From CAZHTS01 sp964535315 (lineage in GTDB: Bacteria; Chloroflexota; Anaerolineae; Anaerolineales; Anaerolineaceae), in NCBI GenBank assembly GCA_964535315.1, contig CAZHTS010000079.1, positions 1 to 20,679 on the forward strand: DNA of 20,679 nt. Direction: 5' to 3'. Below, in pieces: positions 7,218 through 14,444 of the stretch. Made by a program: the position numbers and the translations under genes. A model generated the notes under the pieces. The model ran no database searches. It was not told where the DNA came from and saw nothing but the letters and a program-made list of their open reading frames with translations. Position 1 is the first letter of the stretch. Each line of letters begins with the position of its first letter.

Positions 7218-8540
7218 ATGCAGCGTGTGGCGGTGATCGGTGCGGGTGCGACCGGCTTGGCCGCAGCCTATGATCTGGTGCGCAGCGGCGCAGCGGTGCA
7301 GGTCTACGAAGCCGGGCCCGAGGTAGGGGGACTGGCGGCTGGTTTTCGAGACGAGTCCTGGGACTGGACGCTTGAAAAGTTTTATCACCACTGGTTTTCG
7401 AATGACGATTACGTGCTGGATCTGATCAAAGAGCTGGGCGCGTGGGATAAGGTGGTTTTTCGCAGCCCGATTTCGTCGTTCTGGCACGATGGGAAGAACT
7501 ATTCGGCCTACCGTCCCAACGTCGTCGTGGCGGGGTTACGGCTGCCGATCTCGTGGCCGGCCAAAGTGCGTTTTGGCCTGGCCGGGCTGTATCTGAAATT
7601 CTCCAAGAACTGGAAGCCGATGGAGCGTTACACGGCGGAAGCATGGCTGCTGCGCTACATGGGCCGCGAAGCCTACGAGACGCTCTGGAAACCGGCCCTG
7701 ATCGCCAAGTTCGGCCAGGACTACAACCGGGTGAACATGGCCTGGCTGTGGGCGCGTATCTACAAGCGCACGCCGGACCTGGGCACCTTCGAGGGAGGCT
7801 TCCAGGCGTTTCTGGAACTCCTGGCGGATCGTATCAAAAGCCAGGGAGCCGGGGTCCATCTGAACACGCCGGTTCAGCAGATCACCCGGCGGCCCGACCG
7901 GCAGTTCGAGGTGGTGCTGGCCGACCGGCGCGAGACCTTCGACGCCGTGGTTTTTACCTCCGCCCCGCAAACCCTGGTGCGGCTGGCCCCGGATCTGCCT
8001 GCCCAATACGGCGACCAGTTGAAGGAGCTGAAAAGTATCGGCGCCGTGATCGTCATCCTGGCGCTCAAGCAGCAGCTTCTCACCGATAACACCTACTGGC
8101 TGGCCCTTCCGGCGACCGATCCCGACAAATCGAACGGGGAATTTCCCTTCCTGGCGCTGATCGAGCACACCAATTACATGGACCGGTCGCATTACGGCGG
8201 CGATCATCTCGTCTACTGTGGTGATTACGTTCCGCCCGAACACGAATATTTTTCGCTCACCGACGACGAACTGGCCGCGCGGTTCACCGGGGCGCTGACC
8301 CGGCTGAATCCCGCCTTCACGCCGGACTGGATTCGGAAACGTTGGGTCTTTCGCGTCAAATATGCCCAGCCGGTGCCCTTCGTCAACCATTCAGCGCTGC
8401 TGCCGGATCTGCGGACGCCCGTGGCCGGGCTGTACCTGGCGAGCATGAGCCAGGTGTATCCCTGGGATCGCGGGACCAACTATTCAGTCGAGATGGGCCG
8501 CCGGGTGGCCGGGCTGGTGATCGAGGATTTGAAACGCTAG
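7218..8540 (+). CDS. FAD-dependent amine-oxidase/PPO-like oxidoreductase
   Basis: A 440-residue flavoprotein. The N-terminal Rossmann motif is VAVIGAGATGLAAAYDL with GAGATG at about 8-13 and the ribose-binding acidic residue in VYEAG (E31), followed by the GG motif of this superfamily (EVGGLAAGF). The C-terminal FAD-binding segment is GLYLASMSQVYPWDRGTNYSVEMGRRVAGLV. It fits the protoporphyrinogen oxidase / UDP-galactopyranose mutase-like group that is often placed in polysaccharide and glycolipid loci. The genome context (flippase-like protein upstream, UDP-glucose dehydrogenase downstream) favours a sugar- or lipid-modifying role over haem synthesis. The start is supported by GGAAAGGA about 7 nt upstream. 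Confidence 0.85.
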   Translation: MQRVAVIGAGATGLAAAYDLVRSGAAVQVYEAGPEVGGLAAGFRDESWDWTLEKFYHHWFSNDDYVLDLIKELGAWDKVVFRSPISSFWHDGKNYSAYRPNVVVAGLRLPISWPAKVRFGLAGLYLKFSKNWKPMERYTAEAWLLRYMGREAYETLWKPALIAKFGQDYNRVNMAWLWARIYKRTPDLGTFEGGFQAFLELLADRIKSQGAGVHLNTPVQQITRRPDRQFEVVLADRRETFDAVVFTSAPQTLVRLAPDLPAQYGDQLKELKSIGAVIVILALKQQLLTDNTYWLALPATDPDKSNGEFPFLALIEHTNYMDRSHYGGDHLVYCGDYVPPEHEYFSLTDDELAARFTGALTRLNPAFTPDWIRKRWVFRVKYAQPVPFVNHSALLPDLRTPVAGLYLASMSQVYPWDRGTNYSVEMGRRVAGLVIEDLKR

Positions 8541-8605
8541 CGAGCGGCAGCCTCGGCGAATGTCAGGCAGCCGTAGGGTTCCAACCCTTGTCACGCGCTG
8601 GATCA

Positions 8606-8625
8606 TTTGTGATACTTGTCACAAA
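8606..8625 (+). promoter_or_regulatory. CRP/FNR-type operator upstream of the UDP-glucose dehydrogenase gene
   Basis: TTTGTGA-N6-TCACAAA is a perfect 7-bp inverted repeat with a 6-bp spacer and contains the exact CRP core TGTGA-N6-TCACA. It lies 33 bp upstream of the start codon. A possible -35 (TTGTCA, 8616-8621) overlaps its right half, with GATAAT at 8637-8642 only 15 bp further. This would favour repression or class II type activation, but the promoter assignment is weak. Confidence 0.65.
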
Positions 8626-8658
8626 CAAACCAAAAGGATAATCAGAGGGTAGAAAAAC

Positions 8659-9975
8659 ATGAAGAACATCACCGTGATTGGCGTAGGATACGTGGGGCTG
8701 GTGACGGGGGCGTGCTTTTCCGACCTGGGAAATCGGGTCGTCGCCCTGGATATCAACGAGGAAAAAGTCGCCAGTCTCCGCAAAGGGGTTATGCCGATCT
8801 ACGAACCTGGCCTGTCCGAACTGGTGCTGCGCAACGTCAAGGCCGGGCGCTTGTCGTTCACGACCTCCTATGCCGACGCCCTGAAGGATGCCGAATTCGT
8901 GTTCATCGCCGTCGGCACCCCCGAAGGGGTCGATGGCGAAGCCGATCTGAAGTACGTGCGGATGGCGGCGGAATCGATTGCCAAGACGATGGATCACCCC
9001 CTGATCATCGTCAACAAGTCCACGGTCCCGGTCGGGACGGGCGACTGGGTGGCCGGAATTGTGCGTCAGAACCAGCCCACGCCGATTGAGTTCAGCGTGG
9101 TCAGTTGCCCTGAATTCCTGCGCGAAGGATCGGCCATTACCGACTTCATGAATCCCGACCGTTCCGTGCTCGGCTCTGAGGATCGCGACGCCGCCGAGCG
9201 CGTCGCCCAGCTTCACCTGGCCCTGCGCGCGCCCATCGTCGTGACCGATCTGCGCACCGCCGAAATGATCAAGTATGCCTCGAATGCCTTCCTGGCCACG
9301 CGCATCAGCTTCATCAACGAGATTTCGAATATCTGCGAAGCCCTGGGCGCGGATGTGAAAGAAGTGGCGCGCGGGATGGGCTTCGACAAGCGCATCGGCC
9401 ACTACTTCCTCGAAGCCGGGGTAGGGTATGGCGGATCGTGTTTCCCCAAAGACGTCAAGGCCCTGGCTTACATGGCGCAGGTGCAGGGCAAACACCCGCA
9501 GCTTCTCCAGGCCGTGATGGACATCAACGCCTACCAGCGCAAGCATGTGCTGCTGAAGCTGCAAGAGCTGCTGGGCGATACCCTGAAGGGCCGCACCGTG
9601 GCCTTGTTGGGACTGGCCTTCAAGCAGAACACCGACGACATGCGCGACGCGCCCTCGATCACGATTGCCCAGGCGCTGCACGACAAGGGTGCCGTGGTAC
9701 GCGGCTACGACCCGGTGGCGATGGATGTCGCTAAGGGGCTTATGCCCTACGTCGAAATGGCGAAGGATTCCTACGACCTGGTCAAGGGTGTGGACGCCGT
9801 GATCGCCCTGACCCCCTGGAACGAGTTCATCCAGCTTGACATGCTCCAGATCAAGAGCGCGATGAAGACCCCCATCCTGATCGATGGCCGGAATCTGTAC
9901 GACCCGGCGGCGATGCGGGCGCTGGGCTTCCAATATCGCGGGATTGGGCGCGGCTACGACGGTCCCAAGGAGTAG
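8659..9975 (+). CDS. ugd: UDP-glucose 6-dehydrogenase
   Basis: A 438-residue full-length enzyme that oxidises UDP-glucose to UDP-glucuronate with two NAD+. The N-terminal NAD domain has GVGYVG at 8-13 and D31. The central substrate domain shows STVPVGT (121-127), EFLREGSA, K205 and N209 (EMIKYASNAF), and the catalytic cysteine C261 in GGSCFPKD with D265. The C-terminal UDP-binding domain begins near 310 (GRTVALLGLAFKQNTDDMRDAPS). The product feeds exopolysaccharide, glucuronic-acid or glycolipid synthesis, in line with the two upstream genes. The ATG follows an AGAGGG motif. The gene is separated from the flavoprotein gene by 118 bp with a CRP-like site, so it is likely independently controlled. 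Confidence 0.95.
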   Translation: MKNITVIGVGYVGLVTGACFSDLGNRVVALDINEEKVASLRKGVMPIYEPGLSELVLRNVKAGRLSFTTSYADALKDAEFVFIAVGTPEGVDGEADLKYVRMAAESIAKTMDHPLIIVNKSTVPVGTGDWVAGIVRQNQPTPIEFSVVSCPEFLREGSAITDFMNPDRSVLGSEDRDAAERVAQLHLALRAPIVVTDLRTAEMIKYASNAFLATRISFINEISNICEALGADVKEVARGMGFDKRIGHYFLEAGVGYGGSCFPKDVKALAYMAQVQGKHPQLLQAVMDINAYQRKHVLLKLQELLGDTLKGRTVALLGLAFKQNTDDMRDAPSITIAQALHDKGAVVRGYDPVAMDVAKGLMPYVEMAKDSYDLVKGVDAVIALTPWNEFIQLDMLQIKSAMKTPILIDGRNLYDPAAMRALGFQYRGIGRGYDGPKE

Positions 9976-10007
9976 ACCGCCCACCCGTCAACCGCATAGA
10001 ATTTTTC

Positions 10008-10038
10008 AGCAGGGATGCCGCCGGGCGGTGTCCCTGCT
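10008..10038 (+). terminator. Strong hairpin between ugd and the M16 operon
   Basis: AGCAGGGA (10008-10015) pairs with TCCCTGCT (10031-10038), with an inner CCGCC/GGCGG helix. A T-tract does not follow directly; six T residues occur about 20 nt later (10050-10055). It may be the ugd terminator or a stabilising 3' stem. Confidence 0.5.
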
Positions 10039-10084
10039 AAACTTATACCAGACAGGCTGTTTTTTCTAAGGAAAGAGGGGGGCG

Positions 10085-11371
10085 ATGGCAGGTCAAGTGA
10101 CCCGGCACGTGCTCGGCAACGGGCTGACGGTGCTGCTTAAAGAAGTCCATACCGCGCCGGTCATCAGTTGGTGGGTGCTTTACCGGGTGGGCAGTCGCAA
10201 CGAGCCGACCGGTCTGACCGGGGTGTCTCACTGGGTCGAACACATGATGTTCAAGGGCACCGAGAAATTCCCCGCCGGGATGCTCGATCAGGCCATTGAC
10301 CGGTTGGGGGGCGTCTGGAACGCGCAGACTTCCTTTGACTATACGGCGTATTACGAGACGATGCCCGCCAGCCAGATCGATCTCGCTCTGCAAGCCGAAG
10401 CGGATCGGATGATCAATGCCCTGTTCGACCCGGCGGAGGTCGATTCCGAGCGCACCGTGATCATCTCCGAGCGCGAAGGATCGGAGAATTCGCCGACTTC
10501 CTGGTTGTACGAAGAAACGCGCGCGGCGGCGTTCCGCGTCCACCCTTACCACCACTCGATCATTGGCGACATGGCCGATCTGCGGACCATGACCCTCGCC
10601 GATCTTTTTGGCCATTATGAGACCTACTATGCGCCGAATAACGCCATTGCCGTCGCCGTGGGGGATTTTGACTCGGCGACCATGCTGGCGCGCATCGAGG
10701 AATTGTATGGCGCGATCCCGTCAGGGCAGACCCCACCCGCAGTCACGCGGGCCGAACCGCCCCAGCAGGGCGAACGCTTCGTGCGGATCGAGCGTCCAGG
10801 CAACGCGCATTATGTCTATCTCGGCTACCGTGCCCCCGAAGCGACTCACCCCGACTGGTTCAAGTTAGCCCTGGTCGATAGCGTGCTGGCCGGAGCGAGC
10901 GCGCCGGGTGGCAATGGCATCGGCAACCGGACCTCGCGCCTGTACAAGGCGTTGGTCGAAACCGAACTGGCTACGGGCGTCAGCGCCGGGCTGTATCCCT
11001 CCGTCGATCCGCACCTGTTCAGCATTACGGCGACAGCCCGCGATGGCCGGACGCCGGAAGAAGTCCAGGCCGCGCTGGATGGCGCGCTGGATCGCCTGGT
11101 GAGCGGCGAGATTACCCAGGCGGAACTGGACAAAGCCAAAAAGCAGGCCAAGGCCCTGTTCGCCTACGGCACCGAGGGTGTCACCGGGCAGGCCTTCTGG
11201 CTGGCCTTTTCCGAGAACTTTTCGAGCTACACCTGGTACGAGCAGTATCTCGACCACCTGGACGCCGTGACCCTTGAAGAAGTCCACGACGCTGCCCGGC
11301 GCTACCTGCGGCGTTCGCAGCGCACGGTAGGGTGGTTCATTCCGACGACGAACGGGGGAGCCGATGAGTAA
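10085..11371 (+). CDS. M16 family zinc metalloprotease, catalytic subunit
   Basis: A 428-residue processing-peptidase-like protein. The inverted zinc motif is HWVEH with H49, E52 and H53. The third ligand E129 lies 75 residues further on in VIISEREGSE, the standard M16 spacing. The N-terminal strand ITVLL-type start (RHVLGNGLTVLLKE) and the C-terminal M16C half (about 180-420) complete a one-unit M16B protein. No signal peptide is visible, so it should be cytoplasmic. It overlaps the next gene by 8 bp, and that gene encodes the inactive partner, so the two probably form a heterodimer like mitochondrial MPP beta/alpha. A purine-rich RBS (GGAAAGAGGGG) precedes the ATG. Confidence 0.93.
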   Translation: MAGQVTRHVLGNGLTVLLKEVHTAPVISWWVLYRVGSRNEPTGLTGVSHWVEHMMFKGTEKFPAGMLDQAIDRLGGVWNAQTSFDYTAYYETMPASQIDLALQAEADRMINALFDPAEVDSERTVIISEREGSENSPTSWLYEETRAAAFRVHPYHHSIIGDMADLRTMTLADLFGHYETYYAPNNAIAVAVGDFDSATMLARIEELYGAIPSGQTPPAVTRAEPPQQGERFVRIERPGNAHYVYLGYRAPEATHPDWFKLALVDSVLAGASAPGGNGIGNRTSRLYKALVETELATGVSAGLYPSVDPHLFSITATARDGRTPEEVQAALDGALDRLVSGEITQAELDKAKKQAKALFAYGTEGVTGQAFWLAFSENFSSYTWYEQYLDHLDAVTLEEVHDAARRYLRRSQRTVGWFIPTTNGGADE

Positions 11372-12638
11372 TCACAGCAGTTTTCCTGGCCCGGCGGACA
11401 TCACCCGCCGTGTGCTCCCCAACGGGATCACCGTCCTCGTCCGCGAAAACCATCACGCGCCGTCGGTGGTGATCACCGGCTCGATTGACGCGGGCAGCCT
11501 GTTCGAAGCGCCGGACGTGCTCGGCCTGTCATCCTTCGTGGCGTCGATGCTGATCCGCGGCACGGCTCACCGTGACTTTGCGACGATCCATGAACTCTTG
11601 GAAGGCAATGGGGCCAATCTGGGCTTCAGCGGCGGCAAGCACACCATCGGCTTTAGCGGCAAGAGCCTGGCCGAAGACCTGCCGCTGCTGATCGATCTGC
11701 TGTCCGATGCGCTGCGCACGCCGTCGTTTCCCGACGTTCAGGTGGAGCGGCTGCGCGGCCAGTTGGTGACCTCGATCAAAATCCACGAGCAGGACACTCG
11801 CTACATGGCCGGGCGCTTGTTCCGCGAGCTGGTCTATCCCACGGATCACCCCTACAGCTACGCCACCGAGGGCACCATCGAGACCGTCTCCGGGCTTACG
11901 CGCGACCGCTTGTCCGCCTTCCACCGCCAGTATTTTGGCGCGCAGGGAATGCTGATCGCGATCGTGGGCGCCGTCGAGACCGAAGCCGCCATTCATCTGG
12001 TCGAGCAGTATCTCGGCGACTGGCAGAATCCGGCGCAAATTCCGCTGCCGGATCTGCCGCCCGTGCCCGCACTGGATACCGTCCGCTCGAAAATCTTCCC
12101 GATGCCCGGCAAGAGCCAGTCCGATCTGGTGTTGGGTGTGCCCGGCCCCTCGCGTTTTGCCGAGGACTGGCACGCCGCCTACATGGCTAACAACATTTTG
12201 GGCGTGTTCGGGATGTATGGCCGCATCGGCAAAGAAGTGCGCGAGAAGCGCGGCATGGCCTACTACAGCTTTAGCCGTCTGGAGGGCGGGGTAGGGCCGG
12301 GTACGTGGCGCGTGATGGCGGGGGTCAATCCGTCCAACCTCGCCGCGGCGACCGACGCCGTGCGCGGCGAACTGCGGCGTATCACGTCGGAGCCGGTCAG
12401 CGCCGACGAGCTGTCCGACAATAAAGCTAATTTCATCGGGCGTCTGCCGCTCCAGTTGGAAACCAACGAGGGCGTAGCCGGAACGATCCTGATGATGGAG
12501 CGCTTTGAACTGGGTCTGGACTATCTGCACCGCTACGCCGACGAGATCAACGCCATCACCATCGACGACGTGCTGGCCGCCGCCCAGCATTACCTGAATC
12601 CCGACGTCTACGTGCTGACGGTGGCCGGTCCGGAGTAA
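11364..12638 (+). CDS. M16 family non-catalytic partner subunit
   Basis: A 424-residue paralogue of the preceding protein (RRVLPNGITVLVRENHHAPSV). The zinc site is lost: where the partner has HWVEH, this one has SFVAS (residues 57-61). The C-terminal half keeps the REKRGMAYYSFS segment, which in M16 heterodimers supplies the substrate-binding Arg/Tyr pair. It should form the substrate-guiding half of the peptidase chamber. The ATG lies inside the end of the upstream gene (ATGAGTAA), preceded by GGGGGAG, so translational coupling and 1:1 stoichiometry are likely. Confidence 0.92.
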   Translation: MSNHSSFPGPADITRRVLPNGITVLVRENHHAPSVVITGSIDAGSLFEAPDVLGLSSFVASMLIRGTAHRDFATIHELLEGNGANLGFSGGKHTIGFSGKSLAEDLPLLIDLLSDALRTPSFPDVQVERLRGQLVTSIKIHEQDTRYMAGRLFRELVYPTDHPYSYATEGTIETVSGLTRDRLSAFHRQYFGAQGMLIAIVGAVETEAAIHLVEQYLGDWQNPAQIPLPDLPPVPALDTVRSKIFPMPGKSQSDLVLGVPGPSRFAEDWHAAYMANNILGVFGMYGRIGKEVREKRGMAYYSFSRLEGGVGPGTWRVMAGVNPSNLAAATDAVRGELRRITSEPVSADELSDNKANFIGRLPLQLETNEGVAGTILMMERFELGLDYLHRYADEINAITIDDVLAAAQHYLNPDVYVLTVAGPE

Positions 12639-12643
12639 CGACC

Positions 12644-13033
12644 ATGCTGCGGATTGGGGTAGACCTGATCGAAGTCGAGCGCATCCAGCAGGCGATGGAG
12701 CGTTACGGCGAGCGGTTCTATGCGCGGTTCTTCACCTCGACCGAACGCGAGCAGGCCGGGGGTATTCCGGCCCGGCTGGCGGCGCGCTTCGCGGCCAAAG
12801 AAGCCACAGCCAAGGCGCTGGGCACCGGGATCGGCGATGTGTGTTGGGTGGACATCGAGATCCTGTCCGACGAGCGCGGGCGGCCCCATCTCAAGCTGCA
12901 TCGCGCCGCCGCCCAACTGGCCGACGAATTGGGCCTGCCGCACTGGCAGGTCAGCCTGAGCCACACCCATGATCACGCGGTGGCGTTCGTCGTCGCGTTG
13001 GGCGATGTGTCGCTAGCGCCGCCGGAGAAATAG
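12644..13033 (+). CDS. acpS: Holo-[acyl-carrier-protein] synthase
   Basis: A 129-residue protein, the normal AcpS length. It transfers 4'-phosphopantetheine from CoA to the conserved serine of ACP. Magnesium-binding residues are present: D7 in MLRIGVDLIEVERI and E53 in RFAAKEATAKALGTGIG. The C-terminal SLSHTHDHAVAFVVAL strand is also typical. It begins 5 bp after the M16 pair and shares their operon. The stop codon at 13031-13033 directly abuts the -35 box of the riboswitch promoter. Confidence 0.95.
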   Translation: MLRIGVDLIEVERIQQAMERYGERFYARFFTSTEREQAGGIPARLAARFAAKEATAKALGTGIGDVCWVDIEILSDERGRPHLKLHRAAAQLADELGLPHWQVSLSHTHDHAVAFVVALGDVSLAPPEK

Positions 13034-13062
13034 TTGGCAGCGGGTCCGGCGTGGGGTATACT
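13034..13062 (+). promoter_or_regulatory. Promoter of the cobalamin-riboswitch gene
   Basis: TTGGCA at 13034-13039 and TATACT at 13057-13062 with a 17-bp spacer, starting right after the acpS stop. Transcription would start near 13069, about 16 nt before the riboswitch P1 stem. Confidence 0.8.
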
Positions 13063-13084
13063 GCCCATCACAACTGAATAAGGT

Positions 13085-13212
13085 ACTCCAGGTGGCCAGA
13101 AGCTCGGAAGCTGAGGCCGCAAGGGGGGAAGACGGTCCAAGTCCGTCGCTGTCCCGCAACTGTAGTGCCCGGCGCATGGTCGCCCGGCAAAGCCAGATTA
13201 CCCGCCTGGGGT
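13085..13212 (+). ncRNA. Cobalamin (B12) riboswitch aptamer
   Basis: Core elements occur in order: GGGGAAGACGGTCCAAGTCC, then GCTGTCCCGCAACTGTAG, then the B12-box-like AAGCCAGATTACCCGCC. The P1 stem closes perfectly, 13085-13095 (ACTCCAGGTGG) pairing with 13202-13212 (CCGCCTGGGGT), 11 pairs including two G-T. It has its own promoter and is followed by an intrinsic terminator, so adenosyl- or methylcobalamin is expected to switch transcription of the next gene off. Confidence 0.96.
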
Positions 13213-13275
13213 GTGAGTCGAGACTCTCTCGCGAGTAGGAGGTGGCGACAGTGCATGATGTGATCGTCTGATCGA

Positions 13276-13309
13276 GCGCCCTTCCATATGGAAAGGCGTT
13301 TTTGTTTTT
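13276..13309 (+). terminator. Riboswitch expression-platform terminator
   Basis: CGCC plus TTCCATATGGAA plus GGCG (13277-13298, one C-A mismatch) is followed by TTTTTGTTTTT. It lies between the aptamer and the RBS (AAGGAG at 13331-13336) of the controlled gene. This is the OFF state of a transcriptional riboswitch. The intervening 13213-13275 region should hold the anti-terminator, which I could not assign. Confidence 0.88.
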
Positions 13310-13342
13310 CATTGTTGGACAGGTTGTGACAAGGAGCAAAAG

Positions 13343-14272
13343 ATGTTCAAACGTATGATGGGCCTCGCATTGACCGTGGTGCTGCTGCTGGCGCTGGCGC
13401 TGCCGGTTTTCGCCCAGGACGAGATCTCTCCGAGCCTGAAGGCGCTCGATTACCTCAAGACCGTTCAAAACGAAGATGGCGGATTGACGAATGGTTTCGC
13501 GCCCGAAAGTGACGTCGCCACTACCGCCGACGCCGTCGTCGCGCTGGCCCTGGCCGAGCAGCCCCTGGACGACTGGAGCGCGGCCATGCTGGCCTACCTT
13601 GAAGCGCAGGTCGAGGCGGGCACGGTGATCGCCGCGGGTCCGTTGGCGAAAGTGCTGGATGCCGTGATCGCGGCGGAAGGCGACGCGGAAGATTTCGGCG
13701 GCCACAATCTGGTCGATGATCTGCTGGCTCTCCAGGACGAGACCGGCGTGTTCGGCGGCGGCGCTTTCGACCACTGCCTGGTGATGATCGCGCTGGAGAA
13801 TGTGGGGATCGAGCTTCCCGAAGAGACCGTTCCGGCGCTGCTGGCCGCGCAGGGCGAAGATGGCGGCTGGGGCTTCATGGCCGGTCAGGCGTCGGATACC
13901 AACACCACCGGCTTGTGCCTCCAGGCGTTGGCCCCAACCGATAACCCCGAGGTCGTCCAGGCTGCCCTGGACTACCTGGCCGCGATCCAGAACGAGGACG
14001 GCGGGTGGCCCTATCAGAATCCGAGCGACTACGGCACGGACAGCGACACCAACTCGACCGCGCTCGTGATCCAGGCTCTGATCGCCAACGGCGAAGACCT
14101 GGCCGGCTGGAATAACCCCCAGGATTGGCTGCTGACCATGCAGCTTGACAGCGGCTCGTTCAGTTTCCAGGCGGCTTATCCGGGCGATAATGTCCCCGCC
14201 ACGGTGGCGGTCATCCCGGCCCTGGAAGGCCAGCCGCTGAATGCCTGGGCGCTGGCTGCCGCGGCGGAGTAG
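13343..14272 (+). CDS. Secreted alpha/alpha-barrel repeat protein under B12 riboswitch control; candidate cobalamin-binding protein
   Basis: 309 residues. A signal peptide (MFKRMMGLALTVVLLLALALPVFA, cleavage after A24) leads a mature chain starting QDE, so it is not a lipoprotein, and no C-terminal anchor is seen. The mature part has prenyltransferase/terpene-cyclase type repeats: QNEDGG (42-47), QDETGVFGG (131-139), QGEDGGWGF (170-178), QNEDGGWPY (216-224), each followed by helices such as DTNTTGLCLQAL and DTNSTALVIQAL. It lacks the DxDD acid motif of true cyclases. This alpha6/alpha6 fold is also the cobalamin-binding domain of intrinsic factor and transcobalamin. With the riboswitch, a B12-scavenging role is inferred, not shown. 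The start is set by AAGGAG with 6-nt spacing. Confidence 0.85.
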   Translation: MFKRMMGLALTVVLLLALALPVFAQDEISPSLKALDYLKTVQNEDGGLTNGFAPESDVATTADAVVALALAEQPLDDWSAAMLAYLEAQVEAGTVIAAGPLAKVLDAVIAAEGDAEDFGGHNLVDDLLALQDETGVFGGGAFDHCLVMIALENVGIELPEETVPALLAAQGEDGGWGFMAGQASDTNTTGLCLQALAPTDNPEVVQAALDYLAAIQNEDGGWPYQNPSDYGTDSDTNSTALVIQALIANGEDLAGWNNPQDWLLTMQLDSGSFSFQAAYPGDNVPATVAVIPALEGQPLNAWALAAAAE

Positions 14273-14312
14273 CCAGCCGCATCGTTTGCTGTTCTGCGTG
14301 AAGATGATCGGG

Positions 14313-14340
14313 CTGAGGGTGAGCATTGTCTCACCCTCAG
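14313..14340 (+). terminator. Hairpin after the B12-regulated gene
   Basis: CTGAGGGTGAG pairs perfectly with CTCACCCTCAG around a 6-nt loop, 40 bp after the stop. The tail is TCTGTCAT, so it is a poor but plausible terminator. Confidence 0.6.
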
Positions 14341-14360
14341 TCTGTCATGATCAATAACAC

Positions 14361-14389
14361 TTGTGAGCGGCCCAACACGCCGCTAGAAT
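14361..14389 (+). promoter_or_regulatory. Promoter of the threonine dehydrogenase gene
   Basis: TTGTGA at 14361-14366 and TAGAAT at 14384-14389 with a 17-bp spacer, 56 bp before the start codon. Confidence 0.65.
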
Positions 14390-14444
14390 GAAAAATGAAA
14401 TTGTTTTTTGGCTTGAAGACTTTTGTTGAGGGAAGGAAGAAACC

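Noticed and set aside
8563..9984. Minus-strand open frame of 473 codons opposite ugd
   Set aside because: The plus strand encodes a complete UDP-glucose dehydrogenase; the antisense frame has shadow composition (His/Gln/Arg/Val-rich) and no motif.
13013..14326. Minus-strand open frame across the riboswitch and the B12-regulated gene
   Set aside because: It spans the riboswitch, terminator and a plus-strand gene with signal peptide and repeats; its composition is shadow-like.
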